From JAGPUQ01 sp036961295 (lineage in GTDB: Bacteria > Pseudomonadota > Gammaproteobacteria > Pseudomonadales > Porticoccaceae), in contig JBALVX010000001.1 in NCBI GenBank assembly GCA_036961295.1, positions 1,364,001 through 1,428,000 on the forward strand: a DNA stretch of 64,000 nucleotides, given 5' to 3'. Shown piece by piece: positions 25,985-33,398 of the stretch. Position 1 is the first letter of the stretch. The number at the start of each line of letters is the position of its first letter. The position numbers and the translations under genes are program-made. Under the pieces are notes generated by a model, which was not told the origin of the DNA, did not search any database, and saw nothing but the letters and a program-made list of their open reading frames with translations.

Positions 25985-26398
25985 TTAACGAGGAATGGAC
26001 TCCATCCAATGAGCATCGCTATGACTTGCTTGTTGGGTCGAGGCTAAGGCTTGCTTTGATAGCTCGACGCTTAACTCGCCCGCCCGCTCAAGCTCGCCTT
26101 TCTCCAGGGCTTGCTCCGCCTGTGCTAGCAAGTCTGCAGTAGTCGTCCAGCCAAAACCACTCTCGCTACCGATCTGGATTTTTTCCTGGGCATCGGTCAA
26201 AACTGCCTCAATTTCCGTTGCATTCAACGCCACATCGCTCTTATCTTGCGATAAATCAGTGTTTTCAATCCCTGTCTCAGAAACCGCAGCAGCAGTATCC
26301 GAAGCGGGTAAATCCGTAGCGCTATCGCCACAACCCGGGAGCACTCCCAGTAGCACGATGGCACATAGACTCGGCAACATGCACTTCTTTAAATTCAT
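25985..26398 (-). CDS. soxK: SoxXA-binding protein SoxK-like lipoprotein
   Basis: 137 residues. Signal sequence with lipobox LPGC (Cys23), a low-complexity linker, then a helical segment (~65-130) with FGWTTTADLLAQAEQALEKG and ERAGELSVELSKQAL. This matches the pattern of the small SoxXA-binding (SoxK/SAXB) family, which enhances SoxXA activity. The position between soxA and soxB supports the call. Lipidation would tether it to a membrane, which is not general in the family. It could otherwise be an unrelated small lipoprotein of the sox operon. Confidence 0.6.
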   Translation of the reverse strand: MNLKKCMLPSLCAIVLLGVLPGCGDSATDLPASDTAAAVSETGIENTDLSQDKSDVALNATEIEAVLTDAQEKIQIGSESGFGWTTTADLLAQAEQALEKGELERAGELSVELSKQALASTQQASHSDAHWMESIPR

Positions 26399-26478
26399 TT
26401 TTTCTTCACCCCAATTATTTTCACGCCTGGCAACACGGTAATAAATATTATTGTTACAGCTACCCTGGCGAAGCTAAA

Positions 26479-27399
26479 TTATTTTCGGGCAGACGGCCCA
26501 TTAATCATCAGGCCTCGGCTCATCACACTTTGAAAATATTCCAGATTGCGGTACTCAAGACTTTGCGCCGCAAAGGGCAGTGCACGAACATTTTTATTGC
26601 ACCCCGCATAGCGACGATGCAGTGTGCCCAATTCCGTCCACATGGAACGATATACCGGGAATCCAGTAACATGCCCCAATGCAGGACCTAGAATTTCAGC
26701 CCGCAATCTAAGACCGCTAACCCGCATATGACAGTCGGCGCAGGAAAAATTTAACTGCCCGCGCTTTGAATAAAAGAATTTCTTGCCTTCGTTATAAGCC
26801 TTAAAGGCCGCGTCACTGGCAACCTCTGGATGCATCACCTGATCCACGGAGGTGGAGGCCATATAGGCCGAGATAGAGGCGATCGCACCTTTCGCATAAG
26901 CCAAAGGTTGTTCACCGTTACTTTCCCGGCAGCGATTAATAGCCAATTCAAGGGTTATCACTTCACCCAAAGCCTCGTCAAAAAACGGATAATTCTGACG
27001 AATATTAATGCCTCCATTGTCAAAGCAATCGGCGTAGGTTTTACCGTTGGCAAACGGCGTTTCAAATAGGGTTTCTCCGTCGTCGACAGAAAACTCATAG
27101 GGCGGAAATTCTTCAATTTCCAACCATTGCTCCCGCGATGGCTCGTCAAGGGCGTACACCCCATTCTGATAATCGGCAAATTCCACCGCTGAAAAGCGTT
27201 TCGCAAAAAAGCCCTGGAAAACCTCTACATCGAGATTTACCTGGGCCTCAATATCCTCGGGCGCAACCGCAGACTGCTCAGAGGCTATTGCTTTCGGAGT
27301 GGTTTCGGTAGATGACTCTGCAAACACTCCAAAACATTGAGCCGCAATAAGGCTGCCTACGATCGATATCCAGAGCCTGGTTCTCATAACAACACCCAA
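26479..27399 (-). CDS. soxA: L-cysteine S-thiosulfotransferase subunit SoxA (c-type cytochrome, single haem)
   Basis: 306 residues with a signal peptide (cleavage likely near FAES). It has one haem-attachment motif, CADCH (220-224), and the catalytic cysteine ligand in RRYAGCNKNVRA (Cys267) expected to carry a persulfide. The N-terminal site that binds a second haem in dihaem SoxA reads YADCFDNGG with Cys125 and a later Cys157, consistent with the disulfide of monohaem forms. With SoxX it joins thiosulfate to SoxY cysteine in the periplasm. Start could be Met1 or Met5. Confidence 0.93.
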   Translation of the reverse strand: MGVVMRTRLWISIVGSLIAAQCFGVFAESSTETTPKAIASEQSAVAPEDIEAQVNLDVEVFQGFFAKRFSAVEFADYQNGVYALDEPSREQWLEIEEFPPYEFSVDDGETLFETPFANGKTYADCFDNGGINIRQNYPFFDEALGEVITLELAINRCRESNGEQPLAYAKGAIASISAYMASTSVDQVMHPEVASDAAFKAYNEGKKFFYSKRGQLNFSCADCHMRVSGLRLRAEILGPALGHVTGFPVYRSMWTELGTLHRRYAGCNKNVRALPFAAQSLEYRNLEYFQSVMSRGLMINGPSARK

Positions 27400-27441
27400 A
27401 TCACTAAGTTATTTATTTTTTATTTGTTCTTTATTTATTCT

Positions 27442-27741
27442 CTATTTAATAACACTTTCTTTCGTTTCGGTTTCACCCTTACTGTCTACCCAGGTTACCG
27501 AAATCGATTCGCCTGACGCACCGCCTTTAAACTTAAAAGACAGGTAGGGGTCTTTGGAAACGGCGGTTCCTAGATGCGCACTAAACACTACGGCATCCTG
27601 GTGTTTAGCGACGACTTCTTTGATGTAGTGAGCGGGGATCAACTCGCCGCTTTCATCTTTTCTACGACCGGTTTCCATAACGTGATTGATCAGCATTTTT
27701 ACTGCGACCGCATCACCTTTTACTTTTGCTTTAATTTTCAT
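27442..27741 (-). CDS. soxZ: Sulfur carrier partner SoxZ
   Basis: 99 residues, immunoglobulin-like beta protein without a signal peptide. MKIKAKVKGDAVAVKMLINH and the GRRKDESGELIPAHYI segment are characteristic. SoxZ pairs with SoxY, and the heterodimer reaches the periplasm on the SoxY twin-arginine signal. It lies 54 bases after soxY. Confidence 0.93.
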   Translation of the reverse strand: MKIKAKVKGDAVAVKMLINHVMETGRRKDESGELIPAHYIKEVVAKHQDAVVFSAHLGTAVSKDPYLSFKFKGGASGESISVTWVDSKGETETKESVIK

Positions 27742-27795
27742 AACTGCTTACCTATAATTTATTTAAATCAACGTTTGTTTAAAGCTGCGTCCGAA

Positions 27796-28290
27796 TCAGC
27801 CGCCACAACCGCCGATAGTTACTTTTACTTCCTGTTGAGCGCGATATAACTTACCGCCGGCTTCAACTAGTGCGACCAGGTTGGATGTTTCGCCCATGCG
27901 CAAACGCACGGAAACTTCAGCCACACTGCCTGGGGTCAAGTAAAATGATGCCGATAAGGGCGTCGGATTTTTTTCTACAAATAAACTAATGCTGCTGACA
28001 TCGGCCATATCGGTTTTTACAGTAACCGGTACCACGGCACCGTTCTCCGCAATGGCGGGAACCTTGAGCGTGATTGCATCGCTGTCTTCTATAGTCAATT
28101 CCGGATAGCGCTCGGCAATCGCTTGCTCCAACTCTTTGGCACCAAATGCGCCTTCATTCCATTGCGCGAAAACCAGACGGGGAAAGCTGGCAACCGCAGC
28201 GAGACACGCCGCGCCCTGGCTTAGCCTGGTTAAAAAATACCGTCTGTTTACCACGTTTTTACCGACTAATTTTGCTGTTGCTGCTGTCAT
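27796..28290 (-). CDS. soxY: Sulfur carrier protein SoxY
   Basis: 164 residues. An N-terminal NRRYFLTRLSQGAACLAAVA is a twin-arginine signal, and the protein ends in GGCGG, the flexible arm whose cysteine carries thiosulfate-derived sulfur through the Sox cycle. Length is normal. It is followed by soxZ on the same strand. Confidence 0.95.
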   Translation of the reverse strand: MTAATAKLVGKNVVNRRYFLTRLSQGAACLAAVASFPRLVFAQWNEGAFGAKELEQAIAERYPELTIEDSDAITLKVPAIAENGAVVPVTVKTDMADVSSISLFVEKNPTPLSASFYLTPGSVAEVSVRLRMGETSNLVALVEAGGKLYRAQQEVKVTIGGCGG

Positions 28291-28395
28291 CGTTTACCTC
28301 ACGAATGCATTGACGAGTTAAAGTACAAATTAAATATTGATTAGGCCCACATGCCGGCTAAGGCTACAAGCTCTACTACCGAGGTTAGACACTCC

Positions 28396-28432
28396 TAATA
28401 ACTAAAAGTTACATATTAATAACTAAAAGTTA
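28396..28432. repeat. Two 16-bp direct repeats, 21-bp period, between soxX and soxY
   Basis: TAATAACTAAAAGTTA at 28396-28411 and again at 28417-28432, just after the soxX stop and before soxY. The 21-bp period equals two helical turns, which would place two protein sites on the same face. A simple slippage duplication would look the same. Confidence 0.5.
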
Positions 28433-28454
28433 GCGACTAAAAACAGCCACCAAG

Positions 28455-28895
28455 CTAAAGCGCGTAAAGATACTCCACGATCGCGTCAACTTCTTCGGCG
28501 CTTAAAATACCGTGGGCCTCAAACGGGGGCATAATTGTACCCGGATTACGAATGCGCGCATCGGCAATCTGTTCGCGTAAAACGGCACGATCCGGAAATC
28601 TGGCCTGCATTTGCAGCATGGGCGGGCCGACATTCCCGGCCAAAGCGCCATCAGCCATTTGATGACAGGCCAGACAATTACCTTTGCTTCGTTCAAAGGC
28701 GAGCTGCTTGCCCTGGTTTTGCACAGCGCTCAACGCCACCTCTTCTGCCACGGCAGGTTGAATCGATAGGCAAACCAATACCAAGGTTACTGCAAATGCC
28801 GCGAACAAAGGCATAAAAGGCATAACTGCCTTCATCGGCGCGACAGCAACTGATCCTGTAGAACTGACACCAGAGCTACTGTTAATTTTGATCAT
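28455..28895 (-). CDS. soxX: Monohaem cytochrome SoxX
   Basis: 146 residues. A long N-terminal region precedes a hydrophobic signal (residues ~22-50, cleavage near AVAEE), then the haem motif CLACH (74-78), NVGPPMLQMQARFPD and the likely methionine ligand in GTIMPPF. It forms SoxXA with SoxA and passes electrons from thiosulfate conjugation to small cytochromes. The true start may be one of the internal Met codons (21 or 25), which would give a more ordinary signal length. Confidence 0.9.
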   Translation of the reverse strand: MIKINSSSGVSSTGSVAVAPMKAVMPFMPLFAAFAVTLVLVCLSIQPAVAEEVALSAVQNQGKQLAFERSKGNCLACHQMADGALAGNVGPPMLQMQARFPDRAVLREQIADARIRNPGTIMPPFEAHGILSAEEVDAIVEYLYAL

Positions 28896-29006
28896 CGTAT
28901 ATCCGTATTTTTCCGTATGATTTACTTTTCGCTTCGATATTTAATTTTTCAATTCAAGTGCGTCACGATTCAAAACAGTCGCCACCCATCAAAGCGATTA
29001 AGGGTT

Positions 29007-30029
29007 TTACTCAATCATATAATCAACGGCCGCTGTTACCGCATCATCTTCCAGCTGCGTGTGACCACCCTTCGCAGGCATCATGCCAGACTCACCCTGA
29101 AAACCTTCCAGGGCATGACTATAAAGCACTTCGATGCCCTGTTCGATTCGAGGCTCCCAGTCAGCCATATCCCCGGGGATCGGCGCGCCCGCGAGACCAG
29201 AACTATGACACACCTTGCAGGCGCTGTCGTAGACCGGCTTACCGGCTGATTCAGTTACGCTATTATCACCGGCTGCGTCGCTAGTTACATTATTCTCAAC
29301 AACGTCGTCAGCAACCTCTTCATCCGAATTTGATGTAGCGGCTAACAAGGATTCCACAATAGTAATCGACGCGGGATCTTTGCAATTGTCCATGCAACGA
29401 GGGTTGCTAACATCCGGGCGGTTATCGACAAAAAAACCATCGCGATTGGGCATTTCAACCGAGGTGAAGTTGTCGCGAGTTAAGACAAAATCTTCATCCA
29501 CCAGATCGTTCAAATTCAATACGTAGGCGGTGATGGCGTAGGTTTCATCATCGCTTAAGGATTGCGGCGCAGTAAATGGCATGGCCCGATGAATATAATC
29601 CCACAGCGTGGACGCGTAGGGCCAATAGCTACCGACGGTTTTCTCTGGACGATCGTGGGTCAGGGTATCCATGCCGCCTGCCAATTTGGGCCAGCGCCCC
29701 TCACCTTCGCCAAACAAACCGTGACAACTGCCGCATTTCTCTTCGTAAAGTTCTTCACCATCTTCCACCGAACCTTCACCCGGGGGGAGTCCCTGGCCAT
29801 CGGGGCGAATATCAATATCCCAACCAGCAACTTCCTCCGCGGTAACGGCACGACCAAAGCCGTACTGAATGCCAGAGCCGGTCTGTCCCTCGGCAACCAC
29901 AGCGATGGTCGCCGTAGCGGTGCTGGCCGCATCCCCGAGTTGCTGTTTGCCAGTATCACAGGCACTCAAACTTAACAGCGCCAGCGCAATTAGGCCGGTG
30001 CCAACAAAATACTTACCCGAGTTGGACAT
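29007..30029 (-). CDS. soxD: Sulfane dehydrogenase cytochrome subunit SoxD (dihaem)
   Basis: 340 residues from the ATG at 30029, which has GGGAG eight bases upstream; an ATG at 30044 is also in frame. Lipobox-like LSAC at the N-terminus, then a haem domain with CGSCHG and methionine-rich AMPFTAPQ, a long acidic linker, and a second haem domain with CKVCHSSG. SoxD accepts electrons from SoxC in the six-electron oxidation of SoxY-bound sulfane sulfur. It overlaps the soxC 3' end, so it is translationally coupled. Confidence 0.92.
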   Translation of the reverse strand: MSNSGKYFVGTGLIALALLSLSACDTGKQQLGDAASTATATIAVVAEGQTGSGIQYGFGRAVTAEEVAGWDIDIRPDGQGLPPGEGSVEDGEELYEEKCGSCHGLFGEGEGRWPKLAGGMDTLTHDRPEKTVGSYWPYASTLWDYIHRAMPFTAPQSLSDDETYAITAYVLNLNDLVDEDFVLTRDNFTSVEMPNRDGFFVDNRPDVSNPRCMDNCKDPASITIVESLLAATSNSDEEVADDVVENNVTSDAAGDNSVTESAGKPVYDSACKVCHSSGLAGAPIPGDMADWEPRIEQGIEVLYSHALEGFQGESGMMPAKGGHTQLEDDAVTAAVDYMIE

Positions 30030-31431
30030 TGCGCACACTCCCATCCGACTCTACCCGCCAGGTATGAATTGAGTTTTTATGATAAATAGAATTAAGGCCG
30101 CGCTGCTCCCGCAACTGAGCCAGGGTCGGCTGCACATAACCGGTTTCATCCACCGCTCGACTTTGCAATAACAAGGGCTCGCCATCCCATTTGAATCGGT
30201 AGGCGAAACGAGTCAAAGCCTTCGATATCACCAGACCTTTTAAAGGCGCATTCACCCAGCTAACACCACCATCGAAGGAGATATCCACCGCTTTAATACT
30301 ACCGCGACCGCTCCAGGCCATGCCTTCAATTTCGTGCCAACCCGTACTCGGCTCGCCCTTATCTGCGCCGCTCTTAGCGCGCCAGGGTTTTTCCGGACAG
30401 GGCGAAGTGATGACCGAGTTACATTCTTGTACAAAGCTAAATTTTCGTGCCCGCCCGTCCGCCAACAGGTCGGTGTACTTGGATGTCTCTTCGCGCATAT
30501 ACCAGGGCTCGTCGCCAACTTCGAGACGTCGCAGCCATTTAATACAGGTATTACCTTCCCAGCCCGGGTTGATCAAGCGTAGGGGATAACCCTGCTCAGG
30601 ACGCAGGGCTTCGCCGTTTTGTCCGTAAACCACCAGCGTGTCATCTAAGGCCTTTTCAATCGGAATACTGCGCGCCATGCCGGAGCCATCGGCACCTTCG
30701 GCCAAAATCCACTTGCCTTCGGGCTTGACCCCCGCCTCTTCCAATAAAGTCGACAATTTCACGCCGGTCCACTCGCAGCAGGAAATCATGCCGTGAGTAA
30801 ATTGCACGCCTTCCATTTGCGGGCCCTTCCATTCCATCCCGCCGTTAGCGGGACACTCGAGGAATTTAATTTCAGAAACGCTGGGGAAGCGCTTGAGTTC
30901 GTCCATAGTAAAAATCAGCGGTCGCTCGACCAGACCATTAATGATTAAACGATGTTGATCAATATCAATATCCGGCACGCCCGCGTGATAGCGTTCAAAG
31001 GCCAGACCACTGGGAGTAATGATGCCTTTCAAGTCCTGCAGGGGGGTCATGCTGATAGAAGAAATAGTATCGGCCGTAAGCCAGGGCACCGTGCGCCGTA
31101 TTACATCTTTCTCATAAGAGGAGGGCTCGCCGTAGGGTTTGGTTAAAACGCCCTGCCCCAAAGTGCGCGTCCAACTCGGCACATTGGGTGGTAAGTTCGC
31201 TTCCGAAGATAATTCAGCTAAGGCTTTAGTGGCACCCATGCCACCGAGAGCGACTCCGCCAAGCGCAGCGCCACTAGACACAGACAGCATGCGCTTGAGA
31301 AACCCGCGACGATCGTCGCCACTTAATTCGGTAACCTTTTCGGCACTCTCTTGAGTCAATTGCCTGGGCAAATTGCTCTGCGGGACGCGAGCTTCTGGCT
31401 TATCTAGTCCAGTACGATTAAAAACCGACAT
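30013..31431 (-). CDS. soxC: Sulfane dehydrogenase molybdenum subunit SoxC
   Basis: 472 residues. Twin-arginine signal DRRGFLKRMLSVSSGAALGG, then a sulfite-oxidase-type Moco domain with the molybdenum cysteine in KFLECPANGGMEW, and a C-terminal dimerisation domain (ISFDGGVSWVNAPL). With SoxD it oxidises cysteine-bound sulfane sulfur in the periplasm. Its presence predicts complete thiosulfate oxidation to sulfate without stored sulfur. First gene behind the operator/promoter at 31516-31559. Confidence 0.94.
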   Translation of the reverse strand: MSVFNRTGLDKPEARVPQSNLPRQLTQESAEKVTELSGDDRRGFLKRMLSVSSGAALGGVALGGMGATKALAELSSEANLPPNVPSWTRTLGQGVLTKPYGEPSSYEKDVIRRTVPWLTADTISSISMTPLQDLKGIITPSGLAFERYHAGVPDIDIDQHRLIINGLVERPLIFTMDELKRFPSVSEIKFLECPANGGMEWKGPQMEGVQFTHGMISCCEWTGVKLSTLLEEAGVKPEGKWILAEGADGSGMARSIPIEKALDDTLVVYGQNGEALRPEQGYPLRLINPGWEGNTCIKWLRRLEVGDEPWYMREETSKYTDLLADGRARKFSFVQECNSVITSPCPEKPWRAKSGADKGEPSTGWHEIEGMAWSGRGSIKAVDISFDGGVSWVNAPLKGLVISKALTRFAYRFKWDGEPLLLQSRAVDETGYVQPTLAQLREQRGLNSIYHKNSIHTWRVESDGSVRNVQLG

Positions 31432-31515
31432 AGAGTCCCCTGGCGATGCTTTTCAACTGTCTATTACCCCTAATTTTCAGCAAGTCACACCCAATCCAGC
31501 AACTCGCTTCGAGAC

Positions 31516-31534
31516 ATATTCCAAATTGGAATAT
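31516..31534. promoter_or_regulatory. Palindromic operator before soxC
   Basis: ATATTCCAAATTGGAATAT is a perfect 19-bp palindrome 85 bases before soxC. It overlaps the -10 of the candidate promoter at 31530-31559 (minus strand). The ATTC-N7-GAAT core resembles operators of ArsR-family sulfur repressors (SoxR, BigR, SqrR class), so binding would block the polymerase. The regulator itself is not in the window. Confidence 0.6.
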
Positions 31535-31559
31535 AACGATTACATTTTTATATATACAA
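31530..31559 (-). promoter_or_regulatory. Candidate promoter of the sox operon
   Basis: On the minus strand TTGTAT (31554-31559), an 18-base spacer and TATATT (31530-31535), giving a leader of about 90 bases before soxC. The region is very AT-rich, so chance matches are likely, but the overlap with the palindrome supports it. Confidence 0.4.
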
Positions 31560-31581
31560 GACCGTAAATCAAGCTTTCTTC

Positions 31582-31603
31582 TATATTATTTTATTCTAAT
31601 ATA
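31582..31603. promoter_or_regulatory. Second inverted repeat between the DUF302 gene and soxC
   Basis: TATATTA, 8 bases, TAATATA, about 50 bases upstream of the soxC palindrome. AT-rich arms. It may be an auxiliary regulator site or part of the end of the DUF302 transcript. Confidence 0.3.
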
Positions 31604-31634
31604 AGGGTGTTTAATCCCTATCACTACTAAAACA

Positions 31635-32189
31635 TCAACCTTCCTGAACCGTCGCCATCAATCCCTGCAGCATTTGGTGGATTTCAGCAAACTCCTCGAC
31701 TGAGGCTTCGGGTTTACGAATCGACAGATACACCCGATCAATGTTATCGCCGTTTAAGGTGTAAACCGCAACAGCATAAGGGCATAAGACCAGATTATGG
31801 GGGTTAGCGGCGACCAACCTGTGCGCCATATCCGCTTTGCAGAACAAGACCACTTCCGCATCGCGGTACACGTTTACTGTAATACCCATAGTGACGGCGG
31901 TTCGCGATAGCATCGTCTGCGCATGAGAGATGTAACTCACCACCATGCCCTCCGACTCAATGGCATCGACCAGGTCGTCGCGCACATCTTCAAATTCGCC
32001 CTCAACTTCATATACCCAGACCGCGCCACTGACCAAGGGTCCGGACTGCGCCTGCGTCGCGCAACCGCCAAGCAGCAGCCCTGACAACAATACGAACACT
32101 ACGCGAAGCCGAGCACTACAAAACCGAGGTACAAACCCCCATGCCCTGCAAGAAGCCAACGCCGAAAAACTTGAATTAGATATATTCAT
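31635..32189 (-). CDS. DUF302-domain lipoprotein
   Basis: 184 residues. An N-terminal segment ends in a hydrophobic stretch with lipobox LLGGC (Cys43), so the mature protein is probably lipid-anchored in the periplasm. The remainder (~55-180) has the DUF302 pattern: paired beta-alpha units, with VVLFCKADMAHRLVAANPHN and a conserved L-C-P-Y segment. The first ~20 residues before the hydrophobic core look non-native, so the real start may be internal. DUF302 proteins often accompany sulfur and cytochrome loci; function unknown. It is upstream of soxC on the same strand. Confidence 0.7.
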   Translation of the reverse strand: MNISNSSFSALASCRAWGFVPRFCSARLRVVFVLLSGLLLGGCATQAQSGPLVSGAVWVYEVEGEFEDVRDDLVDAIESEGMVVSYISHAQTMLSRTAVTMGITVNVYRDAEVVLFCKADMAHRLVAANPHNLVLCPYAVAVYTLNGDNIDRVYLSIRKPEASVEEFAEIHQMLQGLMATVQEG

Positions 32190-32279
32190 AAGGAAGACAG
32201 AGAGAGTAGATGATAAACAACAGACTGCAACAAAATATCAAAAACCACAAGCTATCAACTTGGGTGGAGGAGGTTGGCA

Positions 32280-32424
32280 CCGACGGCCATGGCGCTGCGG
32301 CGCTGTGCTCCTTGTCCAAATTCGTGGCCGAATTTGTCGAACCGGGTTCTCATCCTGATCGCCCTCACCCCAAAAACCAAAAAAAACCCTTTCGGGGGTC
32401 TTCACTTCGAATCAACAGCATTTT
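32280..32424 (-). repeat. Diverged distal copy of the tRNA-Ser downstream repeat
   Basis: Contains the same CAAATTCG hairpin block and the GAACCGGGTTCTCATCCTG segment as the two 173-bp copies to its right, plus its own imperfect terminator (32380-32399). It lacks a tRNA 3'-end remnant at its left end and its terminal ~30 bases differ. It marks the far end of the repeat tract. Confidence 0.7.
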
Positions 32425-32597
32425 TGGCGGTGAGAGAGGGATTGATGCTTGCGCCCTGGGGGCCGCAATCACCCCTGCGGGGCGGCGTCGCTGTGCTCCT
32501 TGTCCAAATTCGTAGCCGAATTTGTCGAACCGGGTTCTCATCCTGGTCGCTCTCACCCCAAAAACCAAAAAACCCCCTTTCGGGGGTTCTTCGATTT
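32425..32597 (-). repeat. 173-bp tandem repeat, copy 2, with tRNA-Ser 3'-end remnant
   Basis: Begins with 19 bases identical to the last 19 of tRNA-Ser (TGGCGGTGAGAGAGGGATT as read on the + strand, CCA included). It then carries a GC-rich block, an 8-bp perfect hairpin (CAAATTCG/CGAATTTG) and a terminator hairpin with T-tract on the minus strand (32565-32588). Confidence 0.9.
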
Positions 32598-32770
32598 TGG
32601 CGGTGAGAGAGGGATTGATGCTTGCGCCCTAAGGGCCGCAACCACCCCTACGGGGCGGCGTCGCTGCGCGCCTTGTCCAAATTCGTAGCCGAATTTGTCG
32701 AACCGGGTTCTCATCCTGGTCGCCCTCACCCCAAAAACCAAAAAACCCCCTTTCGGGGGTTCTTCGATTT
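32598..32770 (-). repeat. 173-bp tandem repeat, copy 1, adjacent to tRNA-Ser
   Basis: Same layout as 32425-32597 at exactly one 173-bp period: the 19-base tRNA remnant at 32598-32616, a GC-rich block, a hairpin at 32678-32697 and a terminator at 32739-32761. Read from the tRNA it forms tRNA - terminator - spacer - tRNA end - terminator - spacer - tRNA end. Confidence 0.9.
32739..32761 (-). terminator. Rho-independent terminator of tRNA-Ser
   Basis: On the minus strand AACCCCC, GAAA loop, GGGGGTT followed by TTTT. Located 10 bases after the tRNA CCA. Equivalent terminators recur at 32565-32588 and 32380-32399. Confidence 0.85.
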
Positions 32771-32858
32771 TGGCGGTGAGAGAGGGATTCGAACCCTCGA
32801 TACGTTGCCGTATACACGCTTTCCAGGCGTGCTCCTTCAACCGCTCGGACACCTCACC
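32771..32858 (-). tRNA. tRNA-Ser(GGA)
   Basis: 88 nt, class II tRNA with encoded CCA. The 5' end GGTGAGG pairs with the 3' TCTCACC; anticodon loop CTGGAAA gives GGA (codons UCC/UCU); long variable arm; T-loop GGTTCGAATCC. A typical gammaproteobacterial tRNA-Ser. Confidence 0.97.
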
Positions 32859-32896
32859 AGTGATTTACGCTACCGCCCTCTACGAGCGGGGCGCAA

Positions 32897-32925
32897 ACTC
32901 TACACAAGTGCCCTGTGGAAGGCAA
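32897..32925 (-). promoter_or_regulatory. Candidate promoter of tRNA-Ser
   Basis: Minus strand TTGCCT (32920-32925), 17-base spacer, TAGAGT (32897-32902), followed by a GC-rich discriminator (GCGCCCCGC) typical of stringently controlled stable-RNA promoters. Confidence 0.55.
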
Positions 32926-32983
32926 TCACCAGAATCAAGAACAACGTACTCGGGCTCCACTACCCAATATTTCAAGCACGAAA

Positions 32984-33205
32984 CTAGCAACCTCTTGTCA
33001 CCACTAGATCCTCCTCATCGAGAGAATCTCTAAGATAATCCAGCTCGCGGCTTATATCGGCCACGTCGCGATACTGGCGGTATTGCTCAATCACCGCCTG
33101 AATAATGGCTCTACCGGTAGCATCCGCGTCCATCTCGGCCATCGCTCTCGCCTCGTTAAAAGCGTCGCCCACCAGAGCCCGCGCGTAGTTTGATTCTCCC
33201 GACAT
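32984..33205 (-). CDS. Small acidic conserved-type protein of unknown function
   Basis: 73 residues from the ATG at 33205, with GAGGAG seven bases upstream; a longer in-frame start lacks an SD. Sequence MSGESNYARALVGDAFNEAR, then a helical part with EQYRQYRDVADISRELDYL and an acidic turn (DEED). No membrane helix or known domain. No family recognised. It ends 126 bases upstream of the tRNA-Ser start on the same strand. Confidence 0.6.
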   Translation of the reverse strand: MSGESNYARALVGDAFNEARAMAEMDADATGRAIIQAVIEQYRQYRDVADISRELDYLRDSLDEEDLVVTRGC

Positions 33206-33398
33206 AACTGCACTCCTCAAAACAACAAATAGATCGGACAGTCTATCAGCCGGGCAAACTCTCACATTGATGAGCATCAGTAGGCGCGGCTAAAAGAACT
33301 CCCCCGTCGGATTGAATATAACAATTTCAATTGAGGGATATTTTTCATATACTTAGGGTTATATTTTAACGCTATGCTTAAGGCTTTAATTACAGGCT

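Noticed and set aside
32365..32852. Overlapping long reading frames across the tRNA-Ser repeat region, sharing peptides such as MRTRFDKFGYEFGQG
   Set aside because: They run through the tRNA, terminators and repeats in several frames. The similarity among them comes from the 173-bp DNA repeat, not from protein conservation.
32425..32858. The 19-bp tRNA 3'-end copies as attL/attR of an integrated element
   Set aside because: The copies are spaced by only 173 bp with identical spacer content, and no integrase or cargo lies between them. A tandem repeat explains them better.
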